A stretch of 64,000 nucleotides of DNA from Rhodoblastus sp963804045 (GTDB taxonomy: Bacteria > Pseudomonadota > Alphaproteobacteria > Rhizobiales > Beijerinckiaceae), in contig CAWDOR010000009.1 in the NCBI GenBank assembly GCA_963804045.1, positions 1-64,000 of the forward strand, given 5' to 3'. The notes under the pieces were generated by a model, which was not told where the DNA came from, ran no database searches, and saw only the letters and a program-made list of their open reading frames with translations. The translations under genes and the position numbers were made by a program. Below, piece by piece: positions 43,872-52,422 of the stretch. Position 1 is the first letter of the stretch. Every line of letters begins with the position of its first letter.

Positions 43872-44852
43872 TCAGAAATGGCTGAACCGGTCCGTGGCGA
43901 AGCCTGGAAGCGCTCCGTCCGCCATCAGCAACGCCTCGCCCTCGCCGGTCTGACCGATTCGCGTCACGGGGACGCCGGCCTCCTCCGCCAGCGCCTGGAA
44001 GCGCGCCGCATTGTCGAGCGGCACGGCGCAGAGGATTTCATAATCGTCGCCGCCGGTCAGCAGGGTCTCAAACAATTCCGGCGCGACGGCCAGCGCGGCG
44101 CGAGCGGGCGGGGACAAGGGGATGCGCGCCAGCTCGACTTGCGCGGCAAGATCGCTGGCGCGCATCAGGGCGCGCAAATCGCCGATCAGCCCGTCGGACA
44201 CGTCCATGGCGGCGCTGGCGCAACTGCGCAGCGCCTTGGCGAGCGCCAGGCGCGGAAGCGGACGCAGATAGCGCGACAGCAATGGGGCGCGATCGATGTG
44301 TTGCGCCCAGGCCGGCGGCTTCGCGCCCGCGCATTCGGCGCGGCGCAACGCCAGACCGAGCGCCGCGTCGCCTATCGCTCCGGAGACGAAGATCAGATCG
44401 CCACGCCGAGCCCCGGCGCGGCGCACCATGCGGCCCGAAGGGACCGCGCCGATCGCCGTGATCGACAGGGTCAAGGGTCCGGAAGTCGCCACGGTGTCGC
44501 CGCCATAAAGCGACAAGTCCGCGGCTCTGGCGGCCTCGCCGAGTCCTTGGGCGAAGGGCGCGAGAAAAGCCTCGCCGCCGCAATCCGGCGGCAGGGCCAG
44601 CGACAGCAGAAACCCCAATGGTATCGCGCCCTTGGCGGCGAGATCGGAGAGATTGACGGCGAGGGCCTTGGCGGCGATGGCGTCTGGGGGGTCTTCCGCG
44701 AAAAAATGCTTGCCGGCGACCAGGGCGTCGGCGGTGAACACCAGATCGCAGCCGGCCGGCGGCGTCAGCAGCGCCGCGTCATCCTTCAGGCCAAGCCCCT
44801 CGGGCCCGGCCAGCGGCGCGAAATAGCGGGCGATAAGGTCCTGTTCGTTCAT
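43872..44852 (-). CDS. thiL: Thiamine-monophosphate kinase
   Basis: The 326-residue enzyme phosphorylates thiamine monophosphate to the active diphosphate. It has the N-terminal metal site LKDDAALL, the LGDLA-type segment AVNLSDLAAKGAIPL, and C-terminal GGDDYEILCAV. I chose ATG 44852 with GAAGG just upstream; GTG 44864 is possible. It follows nusB by 15 bp on the same strand, within the usual ribH-nusB-thiL order. Confidence 0.93.
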   Translation of the reverse strand: MNEQDLIARYFAPLAGPEGLGLKDDAALLTPPAGCDLVFTADALVAGKHFFAEDPPDAIAAKALAVNLSDLAAKGAIPLGFLLSLALPPDCGGEAFLAPFAQGLGEAARAADLSLYGGDTVATSGPLTLSITAIGAVPSGRMVRRAGARRGDLIFVSGAIGDAALGLALRRAECAGAKPPAWAQHIDRAPLLSRYLRPLPRLALAKALRSCASAAMDVSDGLIGDLRALMRASDLAAQVELARIPLSPPARAALAVAPELFETLLTGGDDYEILCAVPLDNAARFQALAEEAGVPVTRIGQTGEGEALLMADGALPGFATDRFSHF

Positions 44853-44867
44853 GAGAACCTTCACGAC

Positions 44868-45323
44868 TTAGGCCGAAAACTCCGCCTCCCGCGCCTTGCG
44901 CGCCAGGGCGTCGAGCACGGCGTTGATCATGCCCGCCTCCTCGCGCTCGAAAAAAGCGCCGGCGACATCGACATATTCCTTGATCGCCACCCGCGCCGGA
45001 ATATCCTTGCGCTTCAGCAACTCATAGGCGCCGGCGCGCAAAATGGCGCGCATCAGCGCCTCGATGCGGCGCAAAGGCCATCCATCGGCGAGAATGGTGT
45101 CCACGGCGCGATCGATCGTCGTCTGATCTTCCAGCACACCGGTGACGATCGCGCGGAAAAAGGCGATTTCCGCCGGCTTGTATTGCTCGCCCTCAACCTC
45201 GGCGCCGATCCAGAAGGTCTCGAACTCGCTGAGGATTTCCTTCAGTCCCTTGCCGGAGACCTCCATCTGATAGAGCGCCTGGCAAGCGGCGAGTCGCGCG
45301 GCGGAGCGGTTTTCGGCGGCCAT
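44868..45323 (-). CDS. nusB: Transcription antitermination protein NusB
   Basis: A 151-residue all-helical RNA-binding protein that, with NusE/S10, binds boxA of rRNA leaders. The family parts LAACQALYQMEVSGKGL and WPLRRIEALMRAILRAGAYE, and the end AGMINAVLDALARKAR, are all present. The ATG at 45323 is four bases past the ribH stop; a longer frame lies in ribH and is rejected. Confidence 0.93.
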   Translation of the reverse strand: MAAENRSAARLAACQALYQMEVSGKGLKEILSEFETFWIGAEVEGEQYKPAEIAFFRAIVTGVLEDQTTIDRAVDTILADGWPLRRIEALMRAILRAGAYELLKRKDIPARVAIKEYVDVAGAFFEREEAGMINAVLDALARKAREAEFSA

Positions 45324-45327
45324 TTTT

Positions 45328-45810
45328 TCAATGCGCTCCCTGTTTGAGGCGATACATGGCCAAGGCGGCGCGGGCGGCGTCGCCGCCCTTGTCCAGCTTG
45401 CGCCGGTCGGCGCGCTCGATCGCCTGTTCTTCGGTCTCGGTGGTGAGAACGCCATTGCCGAGGGGAAGCTGACGGGCGACCGACAGATCCATCAGCGCGC
45501 GGGCGCTTTCGCCGGCGACGATCTCGAAATGATAGGTTTCGCCACGTATGACGCAGCCCAGCGCGATGACGCCAGCATAGGGCGTTCCAGCTTTTTCGGC
45601 GGCGTCGAGCAGGATGGCGGCGGCGGCGGGGATTTCCAGCGCGCCTGGGGCGGAAACGACCGTCCAGCGGGCGTCGGCCCGGCGCAGCGCTTCTATCGCG
45701 CCTTCGAGTTGCAGCGCGCCAATGGCGTCGTAGAAACGCGCCTCGACGATGAGAAAATGCGCGCCATCAACGGATTCGACAGTTTGTGGGGCGCGGCTGG
45801 GCTCCGCCAT
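45328..45810 (-). CDS. ribH: 6,7-dimethyl-8-ribityllumazine synthase
   Basis: A 160-residue enzyme that joins the ribitylamino-uracil intermediate with dihydroxybutanone phosphate; it assembles into pentamers or 60-mers. The catalytic segment GCVIRGETYHFEIVAGESA carries the conserved His, and VSAPGALEIPAAA binds the ribityl chain. It heads the ribH-nusB-thiL transcript. ribE, normally directly upstream, lies 4 kb away beyond an insert. Confidence 0.95.
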   Translation of the reverse strand: MAEPSRAPQTVESVDGAHFLIVEARFYDAIGALQLEGAIEALRRADARWTVVSAPGALEIPAAAAILLDAAEKAGTPYAGVIALGCVIRGETYHFEIVAGESARALMDLSVARQLPLGNGVLTTETEEQAIERADRRKLDKGGDAARAALAMYRLKQGAH

Positions 45811-45899
45811 CGGACCTTCCTGATTTCAGGGGCCAAAACATCCTCGATGTTTTGGCCGGGGTCCGAGTGCATAGAGCGCGCCGCGCCGCCGCGCAACTT

Positions 45900-46157
45900 T
45901 TAAAGCTGGCTGCGCCCGGTGATCTGGCGATAGATCAACAGGACGATCACCGCGCCGCCGATGGAAATGACGATCGAATACAGATTGATGCCGGTGACGC
46001 CGCCCATGCCGAGTTGCGCGGAGATCAAGCCGCCGACCACCGCGCCGACGACGCCGAGCACGATGTCCATCAGCATGCCCTGCCCGGTCTTGTTGACCAG
46101 CTTGCTGCCGACGAAGCCGGCGATCAGGCCGAGGATGATCCAGGTCAAATAACTCAT
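45900..46157 (-). CDS. GlsB/YeaQ/YmgE-family small membrane protein
   Basis: An 85-residue protein with three predicted membrane helices: LTWIILGLIAGFVGSKLV, MDIVLGVVGAVVGGLISA and INLYSIVISIGGAVIVLLIY. The motif GLIAGFVGSKLVNKTGQG is typical of the family, linked to envelope stress. I chose ATG 46157 (MSYLTW), with AGGAGGC before it; nine more residues are possible upstream. It is the first gene of the insert that splits the riboflavin cluster, but on the same strand as ribH. Confidence 0.85.
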   Translation of the reverse strand: MSYLTWIILGLIAGFVGSKLVNKTGQGMLMDIVLGVVGAVVGGLISAQLGMGGVTGINLYSIVISIGGAVIVLLIYRQITGRSQL

Positions 46158-46313
46158 GGCGGCGCCTCCTGTGGTTTGGGTCAATAACGCCCGTCACGCG
46201 AAATTGATCCCGCTTAAGCTTCAATAAAAGAGCAAAACGTCACTTGCGCGACATTTGCGGCAGAGCAAAATAGAGCGCCGTCGCATGGGCGGCTATTCCC
46301 TCAGGAGGGGACA

Positions 46314-46898
46314 ATGGGTTTCTTTGAAGACGCCGTCAACGACTCCGTTCCCGGCGGCAATCTCGCCAAGCCCCTGATGATCGCCGCAGGCGCGCTGATT
46401 CTCGGCCATATGTTCGGCGGCAAGCATGAGGACGCCCCCGCCGCCGACGCGGCCGCGCCGGCTTCCGGCGGCGGGCTGCTCGGCGGCCTGACCTCTGCTC
46501 TGGGCGGCGCGCTCGGCGGCGCGGCCTCGGGCGCCGGCCAGGCGGGCGGCGGATTTTTGGGTGGGGTCGGCAATGCCCTGAGCGGCGTCGCCAACAGCCC
46601 GATCGGCGGCGCGCTGGCCGGCGCGGCCGCCGGCACGGCGGTTTCGGGCGGGCTGGGCTCGCTGCTCGACCAGTTCCGCAGCGCCGGCCATGGCGCCGCC
46701 GTGGACAGCTGGACCGGCGGCGGCGACAATCATCCACTTTCCGCCGATCAGATCAATGCGGTGCTTGGCCAGGGCAAGATCGCCGAATTGGCGCAGCAGG
46801 CGGGAATCGATCCCACGCAAATGTCGCAATTGCTCGCCCAGGCGCTGCCAGGCCTGATCGACAAGCTGACCCCCGGCGGCCAGCCCCCGCAGGGTTGA
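46314..46898 (+). CDS. YidB-like / DUF937 protein
   Basis: A 194-residue protein with a hydrophobic N-terminal segment (LMIAAGALILGHMFGG), a long Gly/Ala-rich low-complexity centre, and a C-terminal YidB-like module (DNHPLSADQINAVLGQGKIA, IDPTQMSQLLAQALPGLIDK). GGAGGGG lies just before the ATG. YidB proteins are small and uncharacterised. The surface or envelope location is inferred from the N-terminal segment. Confidence 0.75.
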   Translation: MGFFEDAVNDSVPGGNLAKPLMIAAGALILGHMFGGKHEDAPAADAAAPASGGGLLGGLTSALGGALGGAASGAGQAGGGFLGGVGNALSGVANSPIGGALAGAAAGTAVSGGLGSLLDQFRSAGHGAAVDSWTGGGDNHPLSADQINAVLGQGKIAELAQQAGIDPTQMSQLLAQALPGLIDKLTPGGQPPQG

Positions 46899-46927
46899 GG
46901 CGCGCCCTTCCGCCAGGGAAATTCGGA

Positions 46928-46952
46928 GACTGGAGCGCCTGACGCTCCAGTC
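46928..46952 (+). terminator. Perfect 10-bp hairpin after the YidB-like gene
   Basis: GACTGGAGCG and CGCTCCAGTC with loop CCTGA lie 30 bp after the stop. There is no T-run, so termination is uncertain. Confidence 0.4.
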
Positions 46953-46998
46953 CCCGAACTCTCCCCGCATTTGCCGATTTCCCAACGCGAGCGGCTTT

Positions 46999-47748
46999 AT
47001 GATACCAAGCGTCATGACTGACGTCGGATCGCAAGGTTTCTGGCTGCACAGCCAGTTCGATATTTTCGCCTGGCTGGCGGCGGCGGGGACCTTGCGCTTT
47101 GTCTCGCGCCGCTTCGGCTTGAGCCTGCCCGTGGCGGCGCGGCAAAAATTTCCCTATTACGCCGCCCTGCTGTTTGGCGCGGCTGTCGGCGCCTATGGCC
47201 TGGGCACGCTGAATCTCTGGCTGCTCGGCGCGCATGAACTGGCGCGCTCCGTCGAAGGCGCGCTGGCTGGCGGCATTCTCGCCGTGGAGCTGTTCAAATA
47301 TGCGCATGGCCTGCATGAGCGCACCGGGGCGCGGCTGGCGGCGCCTTTCGCGGTGGGCGTCGCTGTCGGGCGCATCGGCTGCTTTCTCGCGGGAATGGAC
47401 GATTTCACCTATGGCGTGCCCACCGCGCTGCCCTGGGGCCATGATTTCGGCGACGGCATTCCCCGCCATCCCGTGCAGCTCTATGAAAGCCTGTCGATGC
47501 TGGCTTTCGCGGCTCTCTATTTTTTCGCCTTGTCGCGCAACCTTGCCTTTGTCGCACGCAACGGCTTTTATCTGGCGGTTGGTTTTTATGGTCTTCAGCG
47601 ATTCCTCTGGGAGTTTTTCAAGCCCTATGCGCCGCTGCTCGGGCCGCTGACCCTGTTTCATCTGTTGTCGGCGGCCCTGGTCGCCTATGCCGTTTTCATG
47701 ATTGGCACGGACAAGGACGTCGAAATTGCTCAGCCCCGACCCGCGTAA
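46999..47748 (+). CDS. Lgt-like prolipoprotein diacylglyceryl transferase homologue
   Basis: A 249-residue integral membrane protein with about seven helices. VGRIGCFLAGMDDFTYGVPT followed by RHPVQLYES matches the Lgt signature (GRIGNF/C, then HPxQLYE) that binds phosphatidylglycerol. It is shorter and more divergent than housekeeping Lgt and lacks a clear H-x-GG region (here FDIFAWLAAAGTLRF). The end overlaps the radical SAM gene. A second Lgt-like enzyme beside a Tes-like protein suggests lipid chemistry, but it may not act on lipoproteins. Confidence 0.75.
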   Translation: MIPSVMTDVGSQGFWLHSQFDIFAWLAAAGTLRFVSRRFGLSLPVAARQKFPYYAALLFGAAVGAYGLGTLNLWLLGAHELARSVEGALAGGILAVELFKYAHGLHERTGARLAAPFAVGVAVGRIGCFLAGMDDFTYGVPTALPWGHDFGDGIPRHPVQLYESLSMLAFAALYFFALSRNLAFVARNGFYLAVGFYGLQRFLWEFFKPYAPLLGPLTLFHLLSAALVAYAVFMIGTDKDVEIAQPRPA

Positions 47749-49151
47749 GAGCCGGCCCTATATTTTCTACGGCCAGACCACTTCGCTCTGCGATCTCTGC
47801 CACAAACTCGTCCCAGCCAAGATCCGCATTGAGGGCGACGATGTCTTCTATGAGAAGCGCTGTCCGGACCACGGCGTGCGCCTCGCCCATGTGTCCAGCG
47901 ATTCCAGATATTTCCGCTGGCAGCGCGACTTTCTCAAACCCGGCGACATCCCGCTGAAATTTCAAGGGCGAACCCAATATGGCTGCCCCTATGATTGTGG
48001 GTTGTGCCCGGACCATGAGCAGCATAGCTGCCTCGCCATTGTCGAGATCAACGAGGCCTGCGAGTTGACCTGCCCGGTCTGTTTCGCCGAGTTCCTCGCC
48101 GCAAAAGACGCTGCATCGGTCGCTGGCTGTGGTCGAGCGCATGTTCGACGCCCTGGTCGAGGCGGAGGGCCAGCCGGATGTGGTGCAGATTTCCGGCGGC
48201 GAGCCGACGCTCCACCCGCAATTTTTTGAAATCTTGCGCATGGCCAAGAGCAAGCCGATCCGCCATGTGATGATCAACACCAATGGTCTGCGTCTCGCCC
48301 AGGACCCGGATTTCGTCGCTGAACTCGCCGAATTCCGCGTGGGGACCGAAGTTTACTTGCAATTCGATTCGCTGCGGCCGGAAGCGCTGAAGAAAATTCG
48401 CGGCGCCGATCTGACGCGCATCCGCCAAAAAGCTTTGGAAAATCTCGAAAGGCACAGGATTTCCACCACGCTCGTCTGCGTGGTGGAAAAGGGCGTCAAT
48501 GACGATGAATGCGCCGAGATTATCGATCACGCGCTGACCTGGGGCTGCGTGCGCGGCGTCACCTTCCAGCCGGTGCAGGACGCCGGACGAGCCACCGATT
48601 ACAAGCCCGGCGACCGCGCGCTGCTGACCGACATTCGCCGCGACATCACCGGCAAATCAAAAATATTTGGCGAGAAGGACCTGATTCCCCTGCCCTGCAA
48701 TCCCGGCGCGATCTGCATCGGCTATGGCTTGCGCAACGGGCAAAAAGTCCAGCCGGTGACCTCGATCTTTTCCCAGGACGATCTGCTCGAGGCCGCGCCC
48801 AACGCCATCACTTTCGAGAAATATCCGGAATTGCAAAAAAGGCTGTTCGAGCTGTTTTCGCTTTCGACCGGGCCGGATTCCATGGTCGAGCGCATTTCGG
48901 CGCTGCTCTGCTGCCTGCCCGAAGTTCCGGTTCCCCAGGGGCTGAGCTACGAAAACGTTTTTCGCGTCAATATCATCGAATTTTTGGACGCGCAGAATTT
49001 TTGTCTCGCCAATGTCAAGCGCAGCTGCATCCATTTCGTCACTGAAGAGGGGCGGATCATCCCCTTCGATACTTATAATCTGTTCTATCGCAATGGCCGG
49101 ATTGACGGCATTCGTGCGGAAATGGACCCGGCGGGAGGCGGTCATGGCTGA
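47726..49151 (+). CDS. Radical SAM protein resembling tetraether-lipid synthase (Tes-like), frameshifted
   Basis: I favour the TTG at 47726, with AAGGA eight bases upstream; TTG 47702 is possible. The N-terminal region has Cys pairs typical of Tes (TTSLCDLCHKLVPAKI, then KRCPDHG and GCPYDCGLCPDHEQHSCLA). The radical SAM cluster motif follows as CELTCPVCFAE. Near 48090 an extra T shifts the frame; ESSPQKTLHRSLAVVERMFD links to the second part, which has QISGGEPTLHPQFFEILRMA. About 470 residues in all. Archaeal Tes joins lipid tails C-C; bacterial homologues make membrane-spanning lipids. The exact reaction here is inference. Confidence 0.75.
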
Positions 49152-49371
49152 AGGCGACGACCCGCCGCCGGGGTGCCTCGCCACGATCGGCAACACCATC
49201 CTTTTTCTGGTGGGCCTGGCGCTGCTGATCGTGCCTGGCGGCTGCGCGCTGTTGTCCCTCGCGGCGGCCGGCAAGAACGCCACCATCAGCGGCAGCGGCG
49301 TCGTCTTTCTGGCGATTTGCGCGGCGCTCGTTTTCGCCGGCTTCGCCCTTTTGCGTTCGGTGCTGAAATGA
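49144..49371 (+). CDS. Small two-helix membrane protein (paralogue 1)
   Basis: A 75-residue protein whose ATG lies inside the last codons of the radical SAM gene, so it is co-translated. It has two hydrophobic helices (IGNTILFLVGLALLIVPGG and GVVFLAICAALVFAGFALL) and the motif LIVPGGCALL. It is clearly related to the next gene, which reads LLVPGGCAIF at the same place. No family recognised. The coupling suggests a subunit or membrane anchor for the radical SAM enzyme. Confidence 0.65.
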   Translation: MAEGDDPPPGCLATIGNTILFLVGLALLIVPGGCALLSLAAAGKNATISGSGVVFLAICAALVFAGFALLRSVLK

Positions 49372-49407
49372 ACTTGATCGCGCCGCGAGGGGCGCCGGGA
49401 GACGAGA

Positions 49408-49683
49408 ATGAGCGATGACGACCAAACGCCACGCGAGCGGCCCAGCCTTCCCGACTATTATCCCCCCAGCAACAGGTCGTTTATCGACGGCTGCGGCAAT
49501 TTCATCCTGTTTGTCGTCGGCGCCTTCCTGCTGCTGGTCCCCGGCGGTTGCGCCATATTTGGTCTCTTCATGTCCGCCAAAACGATGAACGCCAATGATC
49601 TGTCCATGGGCGCGACATTCATTCTGATCAACGCCGCCCTCGCCTTCGCCGGTTTCACCATGATCCGCAATGCGTTGAAGTGA
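49408..49683 (+). CDS. Small two-helix membrane protein (paralogue 2)
   Basis: A 91-residue protein with a charged, Pro-rich N-terminus (MSDDDQTPRERPSLPDYYPP) and two helices (GNFILFVVGAFLLLVPGGCA and ATFILINAALAFAGFTMI). The helical part matches the preceding small protein over about 55 residues, so the two come from a tandem duplication. No family recognised. It closes the plus-strand insert inside the riboflavin cluster; the following 160 bp are AT-rich and hold no visible gene. Confidence 0.65.
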   Translation: MSDDDQTPRERPSLPDYYPPSNRSFIDGCGNFILFVVGAFLLLVPGGCAIFGLFMSAKTMNANDLSMGATFILINAALAFAGFTMIRNALK

Positions 49684-49844
49684 CGTTGCCGGACTCGACG
49701 CATTCCTCAGATTTCACATTAACAACCTTTTTCGATTTATTTCAATTATTTATAATGTAAATATCAGGTTACGAAAAACTTTCTCATCTCACTTGAGGCA
49801 AAACGCGAGCAGATAGGAACGGCGAGAAACCGCCGCCCCCTGCC

Positions 49845-50465
49845 CTATTCCGCCGCGGCTTCGGTCAGGCGGGCCGCGTAGCGGGCCATGGTGTCCACTT
49901 CCAGATTGATCCTGTCGCCTGCCTTGCGTCCGCCGAAATTGGTTTTTTCCAGCGTATGCGGGATCAGCAGGATGGTGAACGTCGTCCCCGAAACCTTGTT
50001 GACCGTCAGCGAGGTCCCGTCCAACGCGACCGAGCCCTTTTCGGCGACGAATTTCGCCAGAGTTTTGGGGGCCTCGATGTCGAAATGCGCCATGCCGTCG
50101 AAATCCTTTCGACCCACAATGGTCGCCACGCCATCGACATGGCCTGAAACCATATGTCCGCCCAATTCGTCTCCGATCCGCAGCGCGCGTTCGAGATTGA
50201 TGCGATCTCCGGGCTTCCAGTCGCCGGCGGTGGTCACGGCCAGCGTCTCGGCGGCGGCGTCCACTTCATGCCATGAGACAAAATCGTCGCCTTCCCGACG
50301 CGCCCCAAAACCCACCAGGGTCATGCACACGCCATTATGGGCGACGGAAGCGCCCAGCACGAGGCTGTCGGCCGGATAATGCGAGGCGAGCTTCAACCTT
50401 TTGAGCGCGCCGCGCGGCTCGACGCTCAACAAGGTTCCGATATCGGTGATCAGGCCGGTGAACAT
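49845..50465 (-). CDS. ribE: Riboflavin synthase, alpha subunit
   Basis: A 206-residue enzyme that dismutates two lumazine molecules into riboflavin. It consists of two similar lumazine-binding barrels: MFTGLITDIGTLLSVEP with HNGVCMTLVG, and GHMVSGHVDGVATIVGRK with LDGTSLTVNKV. ATG 50465 is the invariant family start (MFTG). It follows ribD with only one base between start and stop. In E. coli the same enzyme is called RibC/RibE. Confidence 0.95.
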   Translation of the reverse strand: MFTGLITDIGTLLSVEPRGALKRLKLASHYPADSLVLGASVAHNGVCMTLVGFGARREGDDFVSWHEVDAAAETLAVTTAGDWKPGDRINLERALRIGDELGGHMVSGHVDGVATIVGRKDFDGMAHFDIEAPKTLAKFVAEKGSVALDGTSLTVNKVSGTTFTILLIPHTLEKTNFGGRKAGDRINLEVDTMARYAARLTEAAAE

Positions 50466-50466
50466 T

Positions 50467-51570
50467 TCAGAGTCTCTCGTAAAAGCTGTAGCTGTCGGCG
50501 CCGAGCAAGCCTTGTTCCACCAGGGCATAGGCGCTCGTGTCGGCGATTTTTTCGCGCGCCGCCGCGGACAAGGCTTCGACGCCGCCGCGTCCCAAAGGCT
50601 TTGGCGCGGTGTAGAGCAGGATTTCATCGGCCAGTCCGGCCGCGATCAGTCCGGCGCCGACGCGCGGCCCGCCCTCGGAAAACACCCGCGTCAAACCGCG
50701 CGCCGCCAAAATCCCGAGCGCAGCGCGCAGGGCGAGACGGCCGCCTTCAACCGGGCATTCGGCGATTTCGACCCCCAAATTTTCCAAGGCGGCGCGGCGG
50801 GCCGGATCGGCGCCAGGACCGCAAAGGACCAGGGTCGGAAACTCCCTGGCGCTGGCGGCGACCCGCGACAAGGGCGGCAGGTCGAGCCTTGCGTCGAGCA
50901 CGACACGAAGCGGCTGGCGCGTGACGCCCGGCAGGCGCACGGTCATCATCGGGTCGTCGCCGAGAATTGTGCCGACGCCGACCATGATCGCCTCGTGCAA
51001 GGCGCGCTGCATATGGGTGCGCAGATTGGCGGCCAGGCCGGTGATCGCGAGGCGGCGGTCATGTTCGGCGCCGGCCGCGAAGCCGTCCGCCGTGCGCGCC
51101 AGTTTCAGCGTCACCATCGGGCGGTTTTCGGTCACACGCAGAATATGGCCGCGATGGGCGCGGCGGCATTCCAGCGGCAGCACATCGGTCTCGACCTCGA
51201 CGCCGGCGGCGCGCAAGCGGCCAAAACCTTGCCCTGCCGTGCGCGGATCGGGATCGGTCAGCCCGCCAACCACCCGCGCCACGCCGGCGGCGATAATGGC
51301 GTCAGCGCAGGGCGGCGTCTTGCCGTGATGGGCGCAAGGCTCCAGCGTCACATAAAGCGTCGCGCCGCGCGCGGCTTCTCCCGCCTGGGCCAGCGCCAGC
51401 GGCTCGGCGTGCGGGCGACCGCCCGCCTGAGTCCAGCCGCGCCCGACAATGACGCCGTCCTTGACCGCCAGGGCGCCGACGGCGGGATTGGGCGCGCAGG
51501 CGCCGAGTTCGCGCCGGCCCAGGGCCAGGGCGGCGCGGAAAAATCGCAAATCGTCGGGCGAGATCGCCAT
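50467..51570 (-). CDS. ribD: Bifunctional deaminase/reductase RibD
   Basis: A 367-residue enzyme for two steps of riboflavin synthesis. The N-terminal deaminase domain holds zinc with HAEPLAL and PCAHHGKTPPC; the C-terminal reductase domain (about 150-360) has TLKLARTADGFAA and FSEGGPRVGAGLI. The start MAISPDDLRFFRAALALGRR at 51570 is two bases past the nrdR stop. It stands in the conserved order nrdR-ribD-ribE. Confidence 0.95.
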   Translation of the reverse strand: MAISPDDLRFFRAALALGRRELGACAPNPAVGALAVKDGVIVGRGWTQAGGRPHAEPLALAQAGEAARGATLYVTLEPCAHHGKTPPCADAIIAAGVARVVGGLTDPDPRTAGQGFGRLRAAGVEVETDVLPLECRRAHRGHILRVTENRPMVTLKLARTADGFAAGAEHDRRLAITGLAANLRTHMQRALHEAIMVGVGTILGDDPMMTVRLPGVTRQPLRVVLDARLDLPPLSRVAASAREFPTLVLCGPGADPARRAALENLGVEIAECPVEGGRLALRAALGILAARGLTRVFSEGGPRVGAGLIAAGLADEILLYTAPKPLGRGGVEALSAAAREKIADTSAYALVEQGLLGADSYSFYERL

Positions 51571-51571
51571 A

Positions 51572-52048
51572 TCAGCCGCCCTGTTCTTCCTTTTTCGCCT
51601 CGTCGGCGATTTCGTCGAGCAGCGGCGCGAAATCGCGCGCCTCGCGGAAATTGCGATAGACCGAGGCAAAACGCACATAGGCGACTTCGTCGAGGTTTTT
51701 CAGGCCCTGGATCACCATTTCGCCAATGGCTTCCGCCGTCACCTCGGGCTCGCCCTGGCTTTCGAGCTGGCGCACCAGCCCGTTGATCATGCGATCGACC
51801 CGCTCGGGGTCCACCGGGCGCTTGCGCAGCGCGATTTGCACCGAGCGCGCCAGCTTTTCGCGGTCGAAGGGCGCGCGCCGCCCGGATTTCTTGATGACTG
51901 TCAGCTCGCGGAGCTGGACGCGCTCGAAAGTGGTGAAGCGGCCGCCGCAATCCGGGCAGACGCGCCGCCGACGGATGGCGCCGGAATCGTCGGTGGGCCG
52001 AGAATCCTTCACTTGCGTATCGAGACTGCCGCAATAGGGACAGCGCAT
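51572..52048 (-). CDS. nrdR: Transcriptional repressor NrdR
   Basis: A 158-residue repressor of ribonucleotide reductase genes. The zinc ribbon has MRCPYCGSLDTQVKDSRP and RRVCPDCGGRFTTFER, and an ATP-cone domain (about 49-139; VIKKSGRRAPFDREKLARS) senses ATP/dATP. ATG 52048 is the family start. It leads the nrdR-ribD-ribE transcript. Confidence 0.96.
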   Translation of the reverse strand: MRCPYCGSLDTQVKDSRPTDDSGAIRRRRVCPDCGGRFTTFERVQLRELTVIKKSGRRAPFDREKLARSVQIALRKRPVDPERVDRMINGLVRQLESQGEPEVTAEAIGEMVIQGLKNLDEVAYVRFASVYRNFREARDFAPLLDEIADEAKKEEQGG

Positions 52049-52422
52049 GGCGAGAAAAATCTCCGGGAGGGACGAATCGCCAGGACGGTCCGTCAGGCCG
52101 CGACATTGTGCATTTTCGCCAGGACAAGACAAGAACGCCCACAATATATAGGGCCGATCCATGAGCCATCCAGCCCTGCGAGATTTTGAAGCCGGATTTG
52201 GAATTTTACGGTGAAGCCCGCCGCGCGAGCGGGCGACGGCGGCCTATGCGCGCTTGATGACGCCGACGCTCCGCCGGCGGTCGTCGCCTCGCCGACCGTA
52301 TGTTCCGGTTTCCGTTTGCTCGACGAGGCGGCGCGGACGACCCGGCTCCGCGCTCAATCTTGGCCTCAGCCGCGCCGATGATTTGCTGGCGCTGAAGGTC
52401 GAAGTGGGTTGCTCGAACGCGC
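52049..52422. other. Intergenic region upstream of nrdR
   Basis: About 370 bases between nrdR and the end of the SulP gene. A minus-strand frame ending at 52244 reads RPRRLVEQTETGTYGRRGD and ends VGVIKRA, which looks protein-like but has no good start or ribosome-binding site of its own. I see no other gene. The nrdR promoter should lie near 52060-52140. glyA, often upstream of nrdR in relatives, is absent here. Confidence 0.4.

Noticed and set aside
46928..46952. Link between this hairpin and the one at 57521 because both contain CTCCAGTC
   Set aside because: Only eight bases are shared, which is expected by chance in palindromes of this size and GC content.
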